This document shows positions 10,901 to 22,502 of a DNA stretch of 64,000 nucleotides, piece after piece; position 1 is the stretch's first letter; each line of letters opens with the position of its first letter. A program made the position numbers and the translations under genes. The DNA is taken from contig PCDI01000005.1 of NCBI GenBank assembly GCA_002778195.1, forward strand, positions 3,039,093-3,103,092. Reading direction: 5' to 3'. A model generated the notes under the pieces. It did not search any database, was not told the DNA's origin, and worked only from the letters and a program-made list of their open reading frames with translations. This DNA is from Raffaelea ambrosiae. Lineage: Eukaryota; Ascomycota; Sordariomycetes; Ophiostomatales; Ophiostomataceae.

Positions 10901-13261
10901 GGAAAGAGAGGAAAGATGGGAAAAGCAAGAAAGAGGAAATCACCGCTCCCCCCCTCCCCCCAAACCAAATTACGGAGGAGGGACCCCTTCTAGGGTTGGG
11001 GTGGTGGTGTGGTGGGAAGCAGTGTGGGTAGCCTTCTGCGCTTTGACCCGCCACTTTGGTTAGACGTGCCTTTCTGTGTAGGATTGGGGAGGGGGAGGGC
11101 ATACGAGTAGCAGGGAAAAGAAGAAAGCAAAGCACACCTCTCTCGTACGGACGGGGGCGGCGGGCCAGTGGGGAAGGGAGGGGGGTCATCATCCTCACAG
11201 AAGCCAGTGGTGTGCCATAAGCTACGACCATGTATTCATGCCCATGGGCCATGGTTATGATGGTACTCTCTGTCACGTGGGTTGCAATGACCACCGGCCC
11301 GGATGGCTGTTTCAAAGGGGGGGGCCCCTGGTAATACTGCGGATACTAGAGCAATATTCGACCAGACCAGGGAAACAACTGGAATGCTACAAGGCTCGAT
11401 CGAGAAGGCGACGCATGGCAAAGAGAGGATGGCTGCTTAAACGGGGTTTCTTTTTTCTTCGTTTGCGAACGGCCCCCCATCTGATGCAAGCCAGAGACGG
11501 GCCAGCGCATGCCTCAGGAATGCTGGCGAGATACGGCATACCCCTGGAGGCGCAGGGAAGAAAAGAAGCAAAAAAAAAAAAAAAAACCGTTACAGATCGT
11601 CGCAGGACGTAATAACAGAGGAGGAGCAGCAACTACATAGTAACTAGCTAATACATAGTAGAAGCACAGGTCACCGTAGCATCTCACCCAAGCCACCCAA
11701 CAACGAGTCTGGGAAATGCCGCTGTCGTCTGCTTGTGGAGGCATTTCTGGCGGTCGTGGCACCGTTGTTCGGGCAGACGTCTCCTTTTTTTTTGCGGCCG
11801 TGTTGGTGCGGGCGTGTCTGACAGGTCTCCTTTTCCGTGGCTGTTTTAGCACAGGTCCATCGAAAGGTCTCCTCTTTGTGGCTGCTTTAGGTGAGAATGT
11901 CTCCCTTTTCGGGCGCTGTTCTTCATAAGCATGTCCGCTTTGCCCTGTGCTAATTTTTTCTTTTCTTTTCTTCAGCAAGAAAAAAACCGGGAAACCGCAG
12001 CGGGCTAATCGCTGTTGGGCACGTCCTTGTGTCTTTATGGAAATGAGTACTCGTGGATGCGGAGACCAGGATCAGGAGGGATTCGTGCTGCACGAACTTG
12101 CCTGCCACCTGCTCCGTGGGCCCGCTGTGCGAAATGATGGCTTTCTTTTACATAGTAATCGTGCGAGAGAGAGAGCAAAAAGGCCCTCGCATTTGTGCTT
12201 CTGTGCCTGCTGCACGGACTGGCAGCGATTAAGATGAACAGACAGGTTGTTCGCCCTGTAGCACTCCTTTGCGCGTCCGAGTTAGTTACTCAAATAGGAC
12301 ACACAAATTACAATATGCACGCCCTTCCTCCTATTTCTTTCGTCAAACCAAACTCGCTTGCAAGAGTGTACGAGGTATGCCACTGCATATATTGGGCGAC
12401 TGCTCAGATACCACAAGAGGGCTCGCCTATCATGGTCATAGTACATAACTACCATGAAGTGGTATCTTAGCACATGTCTATAACGCGGAATGTATTGCAC
12501 GATACAACAATTAGGAATGTGCATGTAAGATGTGAGCGTAGTACTATATAGAGGTCAAAGCAAACGGTCAGATATCAGAACATCCAATATGGGATTTGCG
12601 CAATGAGTCTAGAACGAACAGCAACAACTCGAGCAACTCGAAGCAAATGAGACATTCTTTTGAAGAATATTCTTTTTAATAGCAAACGGGACATGCCGTC
12701 TTCATTCTTTCTAAATCATATGCCATCCCGCCAGAAAATAGCATTTTGGAAGGGGAAATGTGCATCCAGATAACAATAGAAAATTAATCGTAGAAACCAA
12801 CATGAAGGGTAGAAAGCGACAAAGGAAAGGGAAAAAATATGAACACGGAAAAGAAGAAGAGAGAAGAAATGAACAACAAAAAGTAGCATGAAAACATAAT
12901 CAGAAATGAAATCGCTCACATCCCCCATATCTCGTTCCTGGACTACTATCCAACGCAAATAGCTGAAGATGAAAATAGAAAAAAAAAGCCTTCAAGCCAA
13001 CAAAAAACTCCACGCCGCCCCAGAACGGATTCTCATGCCAAGTGGGAATATAACTGAGAAATAGCAAAGCATAAAGAAGAGCAAAACGTGTAGAAAGAAG
13101 GGTAAAAACATAAAAAAAAACAAATGAGACTGCAAGAGGAAAATGGAAGTAGGGGGAAAACATGAAAAAAAATAGGAGGACGGTCGGATGAAGAAGAAGA
13201 TCGAGTAGACAGACCATCAGTGGATTGGTCCAGACCCATGACCCATGGCTATTCCTGCTGC
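7929..13261. other. 5.3-kb gene-poor region
   Basis: Lies between the 5' end of the DENN gene and the 3' end of the kinesin. The scattered frames of up to about 200 codons are low-complexity (F/S/L-rich on one strand, K/E/R-rich on the other) and match no family I know. The region holds many purine/pyrimidine runs, a G run with an N at 8441, and six copies of the ACATAGTA/TACTATGT 8-mer between 9357 and 11660, plus one at 12150. Long 5' UTRs, non-coding RNAs or decayed elements are possible, but nothing can be called. Confidence 0.4.
9687..9712. repeat. Cluster of three overlapping TACTATGT/ACATAGTA 8-mers
   Basis: Two direct copies of TACTATGT overlap by one base (9687-9694 and 9694-9701). 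They are followed by the reverse complement ACATAGTA at 9705-9712. This is the densest example of an 8-mer that recurs in spacers throughout the window. Confidence 0.6.
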
Positions 13262-16200
13262 TTAGAAACAGTTCAAGCCACCCTTCTTCTTCTTCTTGCT
13301 GATGGCATTCATACGCTCCTCCAGGTGCGCCCGCGCAATCTCGGCATCGCGCCGCTTCTTGCGCTCCTCCTCCACCTGGTGCAAGCTCCAGCGGTTGTCC
13401 TGCACCGGCTTCTCCTTGAGCTCCTTGATCTCCGCTTCGAGCTCGGTGCACCGCCGCTTCCATGAGTCGCAGTCAGACTTCATCTTCTTGGACTGCTCCT
13501 CGAGGTCCGTTAGGGCCTCCTCCAGCGTCGTTGTCAGTTGCTTCTCCGCATCCAGGTGCTTCTCAATGGTGCGAATGCGCGCCTCCTGATCCTGCTGGAT
13601 CTGGTGCAGCGCAACCTCCTTGCTCGGCGGCCGCATACCAGCTGCTGTAGACGACACGGAGCCAGAGGACGCCCCCTGCGCTGTGGGTGGAGGCGAGCTG
13701 GAGCCCGGCAGCGGCGGCAGTGGAATAGCAGGCGGTGGAGAAGGTAGCGACGCCACAGACGCGCTCTTGCGCAGCTGCGAGCTGATCGAGTTGGAGCGCT
13801 CGGGGGCACCGTCTCCGGACAACTCACTCAGGCGTGTCTGATGTTTCTAGTCAGTAAATGTTCTCTTCTGTAGTTCTGGCCGCTCTTCTTTCTTCTTCGT
13901 CGTCTTCCCCTTCGTCTATCCGGACCTTCGTCTATCCGGAAAGCGTAACGAACTCACCTGTAATGCGTTATACTGCTCCTTGAGGGTTTCCAACTCCGAC
14001 ATGGCGCGGGCCTTGGCAGAGTTGGCTTCCTCGAGCTGCTGGTTGCGCTCGGTCTGAAGCGTCGACAGACGGTTGGTCGTCATCTGGGCCTGGTCAAAGT
14101 TGGTCTGTAGTTGTTCCTCGAGTTCGTCCACCAGACGCGAGTTTTTCTTGTTCTTAGACTCCAGTTCACTCATGCGCTTCCGGACCGCAGCGAGCTGCTC
14201 GTTGACAGTGGTACCAGGGCTGTCCAAATCATTGACGTCACCTGGGCCAACCATGGACTGGAGGGCAGAGCGAACGTCCTCCAGGTCACGCATGACCGAG
14301 TCGCTGATGTTGGACAGCTCGTTCACCGTGCTCTGAAGTTCGGTCGTCTTCTTCTGCTCCGCATCCAGAGCCTTGTGGTCGGCAATGAGGTCATCGATGC
14401 GATCCGTGATCTTCTCCACGCTCACATCCAGGCTCAAGGCAAAGGCAACCTGCGTCGCCACCTTCATAAGATCCTCGCGGGCCTCAGTCAGTTCGCTCTC
14501 CAAGATGCGGATGTTCTCTGAATGTTCGGCCATGAGGACCTGCACTTCGTCCTCATATTGCTTGCGAGACGATCCTGCCAGGCCTTCGAGCTCCTTGGCA
14601 TGGTTGGCCTGAATAAGCACGAGGTTTTCCTGGTGGTCGGCAATGGTCTTTTGGTGGTCGGACACCTTCTCCTGCAGCTCAGAGACGAGGCCTCTGTGCG
14701 TCGCGGTTTCTTGTTGAGCGGCGTCACGAGCCTGGAGAGCCTTTTCGAGCTCAGCCTCTAGTTGGCGTTCCCGCTCTGCCTGTGTTTCTTTGAGCGTCTT
14801 CAGCTGCAGCTCGTTCTTCTCCAGCTGGTCGCGCAGCGTGGACACTACGGACATGTCCATGGGCGAGCTCTTCAAACTCGAGCGCTCGCGCGTCAGGCCA
14901 GAAATGAGGGCCATCTTGGTCTCCATCTCCTTCTTTCCAGACGCAAGGTCGGCTTCCAGTTCTTGGATGCGCTCCGACCGCGCGTGTAATTCGTGTATGG
15001 CTGCGTTGATATTCAGCTCAAAGTTCTGCATGACATCCGGGTTGTCCCCGAAGTTCTCCGTGGCGATGTTGCGCAGCGAGGCAAAGGACCGGTGCGCACG
15101 ATCAATGACCATGATATTCTGGCCAGACTTGCGGCGGATGATAGGGGTTGACGAGCGTGGGGATGAGCTCTCAGCAGCCTGTACCTTGGCAAACTCAGTT
15201 TTCAGCTCCTCGATCTCAGTCAGAGTCTCGTGATGCATCTTCTCGAGATCTGCGTATTTCTCAACCATTTCCTTTTCGAACGCCTCCTTCTGCGCGGCCA
15301 GCGACCGCAGTTGCTCCAGCTCAGCCTCAGAGGGGCTGTCGGGGACATTGCTGTGGCCATTGGCAAGATGATTGAGGGCAGACTGACGGGCCAGTTTCTT
15401 CGAGTCAGCCTCAGAAGAAAGTTCTCTGGTAGACGGTTCCACGGCCGAGGTCAGTTCCGAAGAGAGCGACCGCGACGATGCGTAGCGCTGTCCATCCTTC
15501 GCATCGACTGAAACCGTGTCGGACAACATGGATGACGGTCTCGACTGCGCGGTGTGCACAGAGTCATTGACTGACAGAACCGAGTCGCGCTCTGCACCCC
15601 CATTGTGACGGGCTTCGTCCACCGCGTCCTGGAGCTCGGCCAGACTGTGCAGAGCTTCCTCGTATTTGGCGTGCAAATGATGGAAATCGTTGATTGTCGA
15701 CTCGTGCTCAACCCGCAGGTCAAACAGCTCCTGGGTAACAGATTCCAGCTTGTCTGCGACAAACTTGGTCTGTGCTGCGCTGGGGTGATAGTCGCCATTC
15801 TCTTGCAGTTCGCTGGAAAGAGGCTTCGTCTGGTTGCCATTCACTTGTGCACTGTCACCATCGATAGCATCGTCATCTTCTTCGAGGATGACATCGTGGC
15901 TGTGGCGGCTGACATGGCTCTGGCTCCTGGAGTGTTCGCCAATGCTGCGGCTGGCAGCACGGCGATGGCCAACACCATTTGTTTGCGCCACGGCAGCCGA
16001 GTCTTCAATCGTAGAGACTGCACTTCCGACAATGCCAGATGCTTCGGGCGTGCCCTCCTGTTGCTGGAGGTGGTCCAGCTCGTACAGAAGCGAATCGAGC
16101 TTGCCGAGGCTGCGCTGGCGCTCGATGACTTGTTCAAGGCGGTCGATTTCGCGCTGCATGAGCTCGGAATCCTGGTCGGCCTCGGCCAAACGTTCCTCGA

Positions 16201-18417
16201 GGGTGGAGATATAGTCCTCGCAAGTAGCCTCGTTCTCGCGAATGCGGGACATCTCCTTCCGCAGTTCGGTGATGATGGTGGCATTCTTCTCTTCACCAGA
16301 CGTATGGTTGTCGAGTTTGGCTTCCAGATCGTTCAGGTAGCTCTCGGTGTTTGCTTCCCGGAGCATGACCTTCTGCAGTCTGGATTGGAGCTGTGCGTTC
16401 ATGGCTTCGACATAGGTGCATTTGGTCTCCTTCTCCAGGAGGCTCGTCTCGGTGCCAGAGAGTGTGGCCCGGGTGCTGGAGAGCGACTGCTCCAATGTCT
16501 GGATCGTCTTTTCGTATTCCAGAACAACCTGCTCGACGGCATGAGCAAAACTGCTGGAACGATTCAGACGCTCGGTGGCACTATCGCCGCTGGCTTCCGT
16601 CAGAGACTGGTTCTGCGCAACCTCGTTGTCGCGGGCTTTGGCCATCTCGGCAATGAGCTTTGCGTGCCGCTGGCTCAGGGCAGTGTAGTTTTCTTGGGCG
16701 TCCAGTAGAGCATTCTGCAGCTCAACGTCCCGTTCACCCTGACGCTCGGCCCGGTCGGTTGCAGTCGGCGTACGCTTATCACCGCCGACCCCAGAAGCAG
16801 AGCTGCGGATCTGATCACGCAGAAATGCCACCTCGGCCTTGAGACGGTCAATAATGGCCTGCTTGTCGCCTTCTTCGACTTGCTGGATACGAGGCTTGCT
16901 CTGGATGGCGCGAGCCCTCTGGGCGTACTGCACCGTGTTTAGGGTCTCGCTCAGGTGAAACTCGGCCGGGGTAACGCAGGCAATCATGTAAGTGATAGCA
17001 TTCCCGCCCAGAGAATCTTGCAACAGGCGAGTCAGGCGCGAATCGCGGTAGGAGACGTGGGAGCCAGCCTGGCGGGACGACAGCTGGGAGATGACCTTTC
17101 CAAGAGCAGCAAGACCGGCGTTGATGGAGATGCCCTCCCTGGCACGCTCGCCCTGAGCACCGGTATTCTTCAGTCTCTCGCTGCCAGCCAGGTCGACAAA
17201 GTGGAGTTTGCTGTCTATGGTGAACCAGGACTCGGTGCCTGTCATGGCTTCGATGGGAACAGACATGCGCTTCTCGGCCTTGGAGGTCTGGAATCCGTTC
17301 TTGCGCTGGACCAAGTTCAGACTGAACACGGCGTGCGACCGGGAGGAGCGGGCATTGATGGCGGTGGCGTCGGTCTGGCGCAAAGTGGAGCCGAAGTTGA
17401 GGGCGTTTAGCAGGTCCTCGACAGAGTTGATCTCGACTTGGCGCAGGCCCGTGAGGATAATGTTGCCCTTGACGTCCTCGCGAATGGTGACGGTAGCACG
17501 TTCGTTGGCGGGGACGTTTTCCGATATCAAGAGATCACGGAGATGCTCGTTGTAGATTTCCACATACGTTGCCTTGAGAGTCCAGGTCTTGTCGGCCCTG
17601 CTGGTGTGTTGATTATAGCCCCTTGGTGTGCGGAGATGGGACATGGAGCTTCGGCCCGGCTGAGATTTTGTGCCGTCGAGCTTCTCAAACAACGCGATGG
17701 CAGCCCGGGGGATGACACCCATGATATCGTTATCGCCCTGCTCGGCGGGACCAGATGTGCCCATGGTATATGATTTTCCGGAGCCGGACTGGCCATAGGC
17801 CAGCAACGAGACATTGTAACCGGTGGTAAAGGCCTCGACGCTGTCGGTGAGGTAGTCCCAGATGCCTTCCTGGTCGACGTCGGAGCCGAAGACACGGTCA
17901 AAGACGAAGAGTTTGCGCCCTTGCGGAGCGTCAATGGTCAAGCTGGTATTTGATGTGACCTGCACCATGGACCGTTGGAATCGCTGTGGTATCAGCTCGA
18001 AGCCGGGATCGGTAGGCTTCAGGGGAGGCCGGACGCGAACAACTGTGCATGTCAGTAAGCTGAGGGCTGTGCAGAGCAGGGAGACGGGAGAAAGACGAAG
18101 AAAAACAAGCAAAAAAAAAAAAGAGGAACAAAGGGTGGCCGTGTTTGGCGCGCAGGGTACATACCAACTTTGACCGACGTGCGGCTATCTTCGTCAGAGG
18201 CTCGGCTGCCGCCGGTCTTGCTGCTGACGCTCATGCGGCTGTTGCTGCGAGGAGTAGGCCGGACCATGGCGCTCATGGGCCGCTGCGGAGGCGGTGAAGT
18301 GGGCGATGTTGGCACAGAGCCTGCTGTGGAGGCGGGTTCGACGGCCGCTCCGGAGTGATAGGGAGATGGTGATGAGATGCGTCCGGGAATGGACGATTGT
18401 GTGGAATGGGGTTCCAT
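13262..18417 (-). CDS. Kinesin-4-like (KIF4/KIF21-type) motor protein
   Basis: I read three exons: 18417-18165, 18042-13958 and 13837-13262, giving about 1637 aa. Exon 1 gives a Ser/Pro-rich leader and ends inside the motor start. Splicing rebuilds SVKVVVRVRPPLKP at about residue 82. The motor shows the P-loop GQSGSGKS (168-175), switch I NARSSRSH (314-321) and switch II DLAGSE (368-373), then YRDSRLTRLLQDSLGGN and a neck reading LNTVQYAQRARAI. These most resemble KIF4/KIF21. Almost all of the remaining 1200 residues are predicted coiled coil, and the end is a basic KKKKK patch. Kinesin-4 members act on microtubule plus ends, spindle midzones or chromosomes. The last acceptor could instead be 9 nt upstream at the nearby TAG; the CAG used here is better spaced from the branch-like CTGAC. 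Confidence 0.9.
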
Positions 18418-20888
18418 GGCTATTTGGGTCTGCGCGGCGGCGACAGGCGGGCCAGGTAAGGACGGAAGCTTAGGTGGTCAGCCTAGACGCGGCGGGCAAA
18501 TGCGTTGGCAGCGCGACGCTCGAGTTGCGGTGCCCTATGCCAGCAGACTGCCAGCGCCTGGTGTGTGGGTGTTTTTTTTTTTCCTGCCGTCTGATTCGGA
18601 GTGGGCCAATAACGAGACGCGAGAAGGGCGGACAGGCGACGGCAAAAGTCGAGCAGCAGAAACAGGCGGTAGGAGAGCGCGGAGGGTGTGGAGGCAGCAG
18701 GTGTGTTCGCGATAACTTAGAGCCAGTCGAAACAGCAGCGTCGTCGTGGAGTAGAGTCGTATACTAGAAGGCGAGTTTATCCCCTCTCTGGGCACATCAA
18801 ACGGCCAACCAGTCGTCGCTCGGGTATATCGACGGGGGCGGAGAGCGTGGCTACCGGCTGATGGGTCCTGGCAACGATATCAGTATGATCTCCATGCAGA
18901 CAGCCAGCAAGACAGCGCAACACAGGCAGCACCCGGTGGGAGGCCAGAGACGTCTGCACACTGGTTTCTCAAGAAGGGAGGGGGTGGCTTGGGGGACCAC
19001 TTACTCATTCACACACGCTGGCTGTTTAGTTGCGACGGGGGGAAGTGGTATAATGGCCAAGGTAATATATGGGACGCGTCGCAGGAGAATCCGGGCGGCA
19101 ATGGGTCCACGGTCGTGGCGAAGACTGGCCAGATGGAGGGTGTGAGAAACGCTGCAGAAGACTGGATCGCAAAAAGACAACGAAAAGACGAGAACAGAGA
19201 ACAGCCGCACAACGAGCAAGAACAGGACGGACGAAAAGGAGAGGGACAATTAAAAAAAAAAGGACAGAAAAAGAAGGACATAAAAATATCATTCAAATAG
19301 GGGAAAGCTAAGATGAACGGCAAGTAGGCGACGGTGCATGCAGTCAGGGGGGAGGGGGGGGGGGGTTGTTGTTGGTGGCAGGGCCGGGAAAAAAAACTGC
19401 TGAAGAAAACGATCGTCCAGGGTACGAGCACAGGACGGGCAACAGGTAGCAGCAGGGGGGCGGGAGACGGCGAGATCGCGACAAACAGAGCAAAATAGAG
19501 CAAAAAGAGCAAAAAACGCAAAACTGCAAAACCCACCTTTATTTTGGGCTGGCAGCACACCCCAGCTTGCCCTCGACGACGCGCAGGCGAGCGCTCGTAC
19601 GCGAGAAAGGGGCAGCAGAATGCCGAAAAAGTTGGTTCGCGAAGCAACCCATCCACAATCCCGCCCGGTCGTCCTGGCGAGCGCGGCCACCGCGCCGAAG
19701 AGACGGTGTGTACATGGATGGCTCCTCGAAAGGAGGCTAACGATACCTCGAATCCTCGACAGATACCTCCACAACGTGGAAGGGGGGGGGGCAAAAAAGG
19801 GGAATAGGGGCAGAGGGTCGAGGAGGGTCCGGGTAGGCCATGAACAGACTAGGGTTGCTGCTAGCGTGGTGGGGCCAGGGAGAGGGCCATGCTAGCCATT
19901 CCATAACGGACAGCCGTTGGCAGTAGGACGAGGGGGGCCAGGGCCCAATACTACCACTCGCCTATGCAAATTCTGCCATGTACGAGCGTGGTATTACATA
20001 GTAGGTGCTGTAATACTACGGAGTAGGTAAGGCCTGGCTAGCAATCGAGACGACGGAGGGCTAGCAGGGGCCGACCCTTACTGTAGCGTAGTTAGTTACT
20101 GTATTTCACCTGGCTCTGGCGAATCCGAGAGAGCGGGATGACTAATCCGGCTGGCCACAGGAGGGGCTTCTCATATACATAAGAGTGCATCATGCACCGT
20201 CGACTACCAGATAACTTCAACCCAACAGCCAACAGACGTCGTGAGATGCACTGCTCGTCGTAAGCCTGCAAGAAACACCCACGGCAGTGGTACGCAACGG
20301 CGAAATTCACCAGCGCCGATCCCTAGGCAAGTGCTCCGCCAGTGCTCCGCCTGTGGCGCTCTCCCATGTCAGCGCCATGTCCCAAAGACAAAATGGATCG
20401 CCGAGGCGGACTCTCGGAAGGTGGACTCGTGGACTGAGCGCAGTCCACGCCTCCATACGTAGTATGACCGTATCTTGGCCGCACACAGAAAGGCGCAGAG
20501 CACCAGAACAAAGAGAATTTTGCCCGGAGACACACACGGATAGTATCTCACCACCGACATGCAGACACACAGACCTGTAGTGTTGCGAACACAGGGATAG
20601 CACGGGCCAGGGTGTGGCTGCTCTGTACCCTGTAATGTTGGTACTCGTAATACGCATCTCGGCAATACAGTGTCTCACATGACGCTGCAAGTACAAAATA
20701 TCTTGCTGTGCGTGCTCATGGTTCGAGAAAATCTTGATACACGCTGCCGCCGCTCCCTCTTCGGCCTCTCCTGTTTTTCTGCCCGTCAACACATGTTTTG
20801 GAAAGCTGCACGGAGGGAGAGAGAGCACCAGAGACGGCGAGGCTCGTGCTGTCCCTAGGCGGAACCCGAAGGCGAAAACACTTGGTAT

Positions 20889-20908
20889 ACACACACACAC
20901 ACACACAC
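20889..20908. repeat. (AC)10 dinucleotide microsatellite
   Basis: Twenty bases of uninterrupted AC in intergenic DNA. Confidence 0.9.
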
Positions 20909-22290
20909 GTCTTATACGTGTGTGCCAATGGCATAACTGCACAGACATGAAACGCCAGACCTGCCCGCCCTGCACCTTGTCATTGGTCGTCCTTCTACAT
21001 CACGGTGACCTTTGTATGTGAGCCACCTTGTGACGAGGTCGGCTGCAACATCAGCCCGCCCTGCTGCAACTGTGAATGGCGATGCCAAAGTCGTAGAGCT
21101 GTCACCGGCAAAAAAAAAAAAAAAAAAACCCCAGCCACGTCTGCATCGCTGCTTTCGATCCTGTGGATTTGGGGGCAGCACCTGGGGAATTGGCTGAAAA
21201 TCGGATGGCGCATCTCTCAGCGCAGGCTGCAAAACTGTAAAAAAAGATACGCTGGAGACCTGATTTTCTGTGTGGAGAAGGATATAACATAGCAAATATT
21301 ACTTGCCGCTTCTAAAGTAGTCGCACTTTAGAGTAGTTGCATGGAAGACGTTATTGTTTCCTAACACTGGAGCAAAGAGGAGCAGAGAAAAAAAACACAA
21401 GGGAAAAGAAAAGGAGATCAAAAACAGGTAAAGCAAATAAATTGTACAGCTCTTCCAGAAACCGTGCCTCCCGTCGGCACCATGCACGTACGTGAGATAT
21501 GCATGGAATGCATTACAGACGGGGTGGACTTAGCCAGTGGACCGCAACCAGTGGAACAGGATGGATCAAGTGTCACAAAAGCCCGGCGATTGCATTTCTA
21601 ACCCAAAGCAATCGTAGCCTAGGGGGTTCTGAACGCATCTTCCGAGGCTGCATCGACTTTCTCCAAACAAACCATTTACCCAGAGCTGATACCTGGAAAC
21701 TCGCCACTTTGTCCTTCGGTAGATGCCTATTTTCTGTATTGCATGAACAGCGTCTATCCCATCCCGAAGCAGAGGTACGGCTATGTTGGAATATTCACGA
21801 TCCGGCTACAACAATCATGGCTGTTGGATGGGTAAATGCGTAAAGATGATTCTTTGGTAACATTTGTTGTGTCGGGTGTAAGTCTTGACGATTCAGCCCC
21901 AACTCTTGTCCAGCATGACACTCATCATACATCGTTCATTTCCAGAACGCCTGTTACGTAGACGATCGCCGACATTATTGCGCCGTGTTCAAACTTCTTT
22001 TCTCTTCTGGAAGACAGAAAAAAATCGTTCATGACCAATACCTGCCTGTGCGCAAATGCTCGAGGGCTCTCAGACCTCTCCATGCAAACCATGTGTTTGC
22101 ATGTCCACCCATTAGCCGACCCGGTGCTCCTGTGATCGCCCTGCAGTGGGCATGCATAAGGACTAGATGAATCTCAAAAAATAAGATTTCTTCTCGAATA
22201 CAGCCGCTTACATTTCTAGAACCGGAACATCTTGTGACGTGAACGCCTTGGAGAGTAACTAACTAACTACTATGTTGAGATACTATATAT

Positions 22291-22305
22291 CACGTGACTC
22301 ACGTG
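22291..22305. promoter_or_regulatory. Twin CACGTG E-boxes upstream of EME1
   Basis: CACGTG occurs at 22291-22296 and again at 22300-22305, nine bases apart, so both lie on nearly the same helix face. They sit about 200 bases upstream of the EME1 start and just after a TACTATGT 8-mer at 22268. CACGTG is bound by bHLH factors such as Cbf1 in fungi. Binding here is inference. Confidence 0.45.
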
Positions 22306-22502
22306 TTTGGTTCGCGTCACCAGTAGCAACGAGGCGCGTCAATACCGGCCTCTAACGATGTGCTTTTTCCGCGACCCCGCAAACACTGGCTTCAGCCAAC
22401 AGATTTCCCACGGCTGTATCCCCTTTACCCATTTTGCGCTGGTGGTCTTTGTGGCTCCCATTTTCATGTCGTCTTGAAACTCCTGTCTGCATCGAGATAA
22501 CG

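Larger units (their letters stand above)
18418..22502. other. 4.1-kb divergent gene-poor region (kinesin/EME1)
   Basis: Spacer between two divergent genes. It contains purine-rich tracts (19190-19300), a G-rich run (19347-19365), an (AC)10 microsatellite at 20889-20908, an A19 run near 21111-21129, and 8-mer copies at 19996 and 22268. Frames of up to 260 codons are compositionally biased and show no domain. The last 250 bases should hold the EME1 promoter. Confidence 0.4.

Noticed and set aside
15605..16708. 367-codon plus-strand frame opposite the kinesin coiled coil
   Set aside because: Heptad coding in the kinesin gives a stop-free hydrophobic antisense frame; no independent support.
19009..19794. 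261-codon minus-strand frame with F/L-rich hydrophobic runs
   Set aside because: Composition follows purine/pyrimidine tracts in the spacer; no topology or family resemblance that would support a membrane protein.
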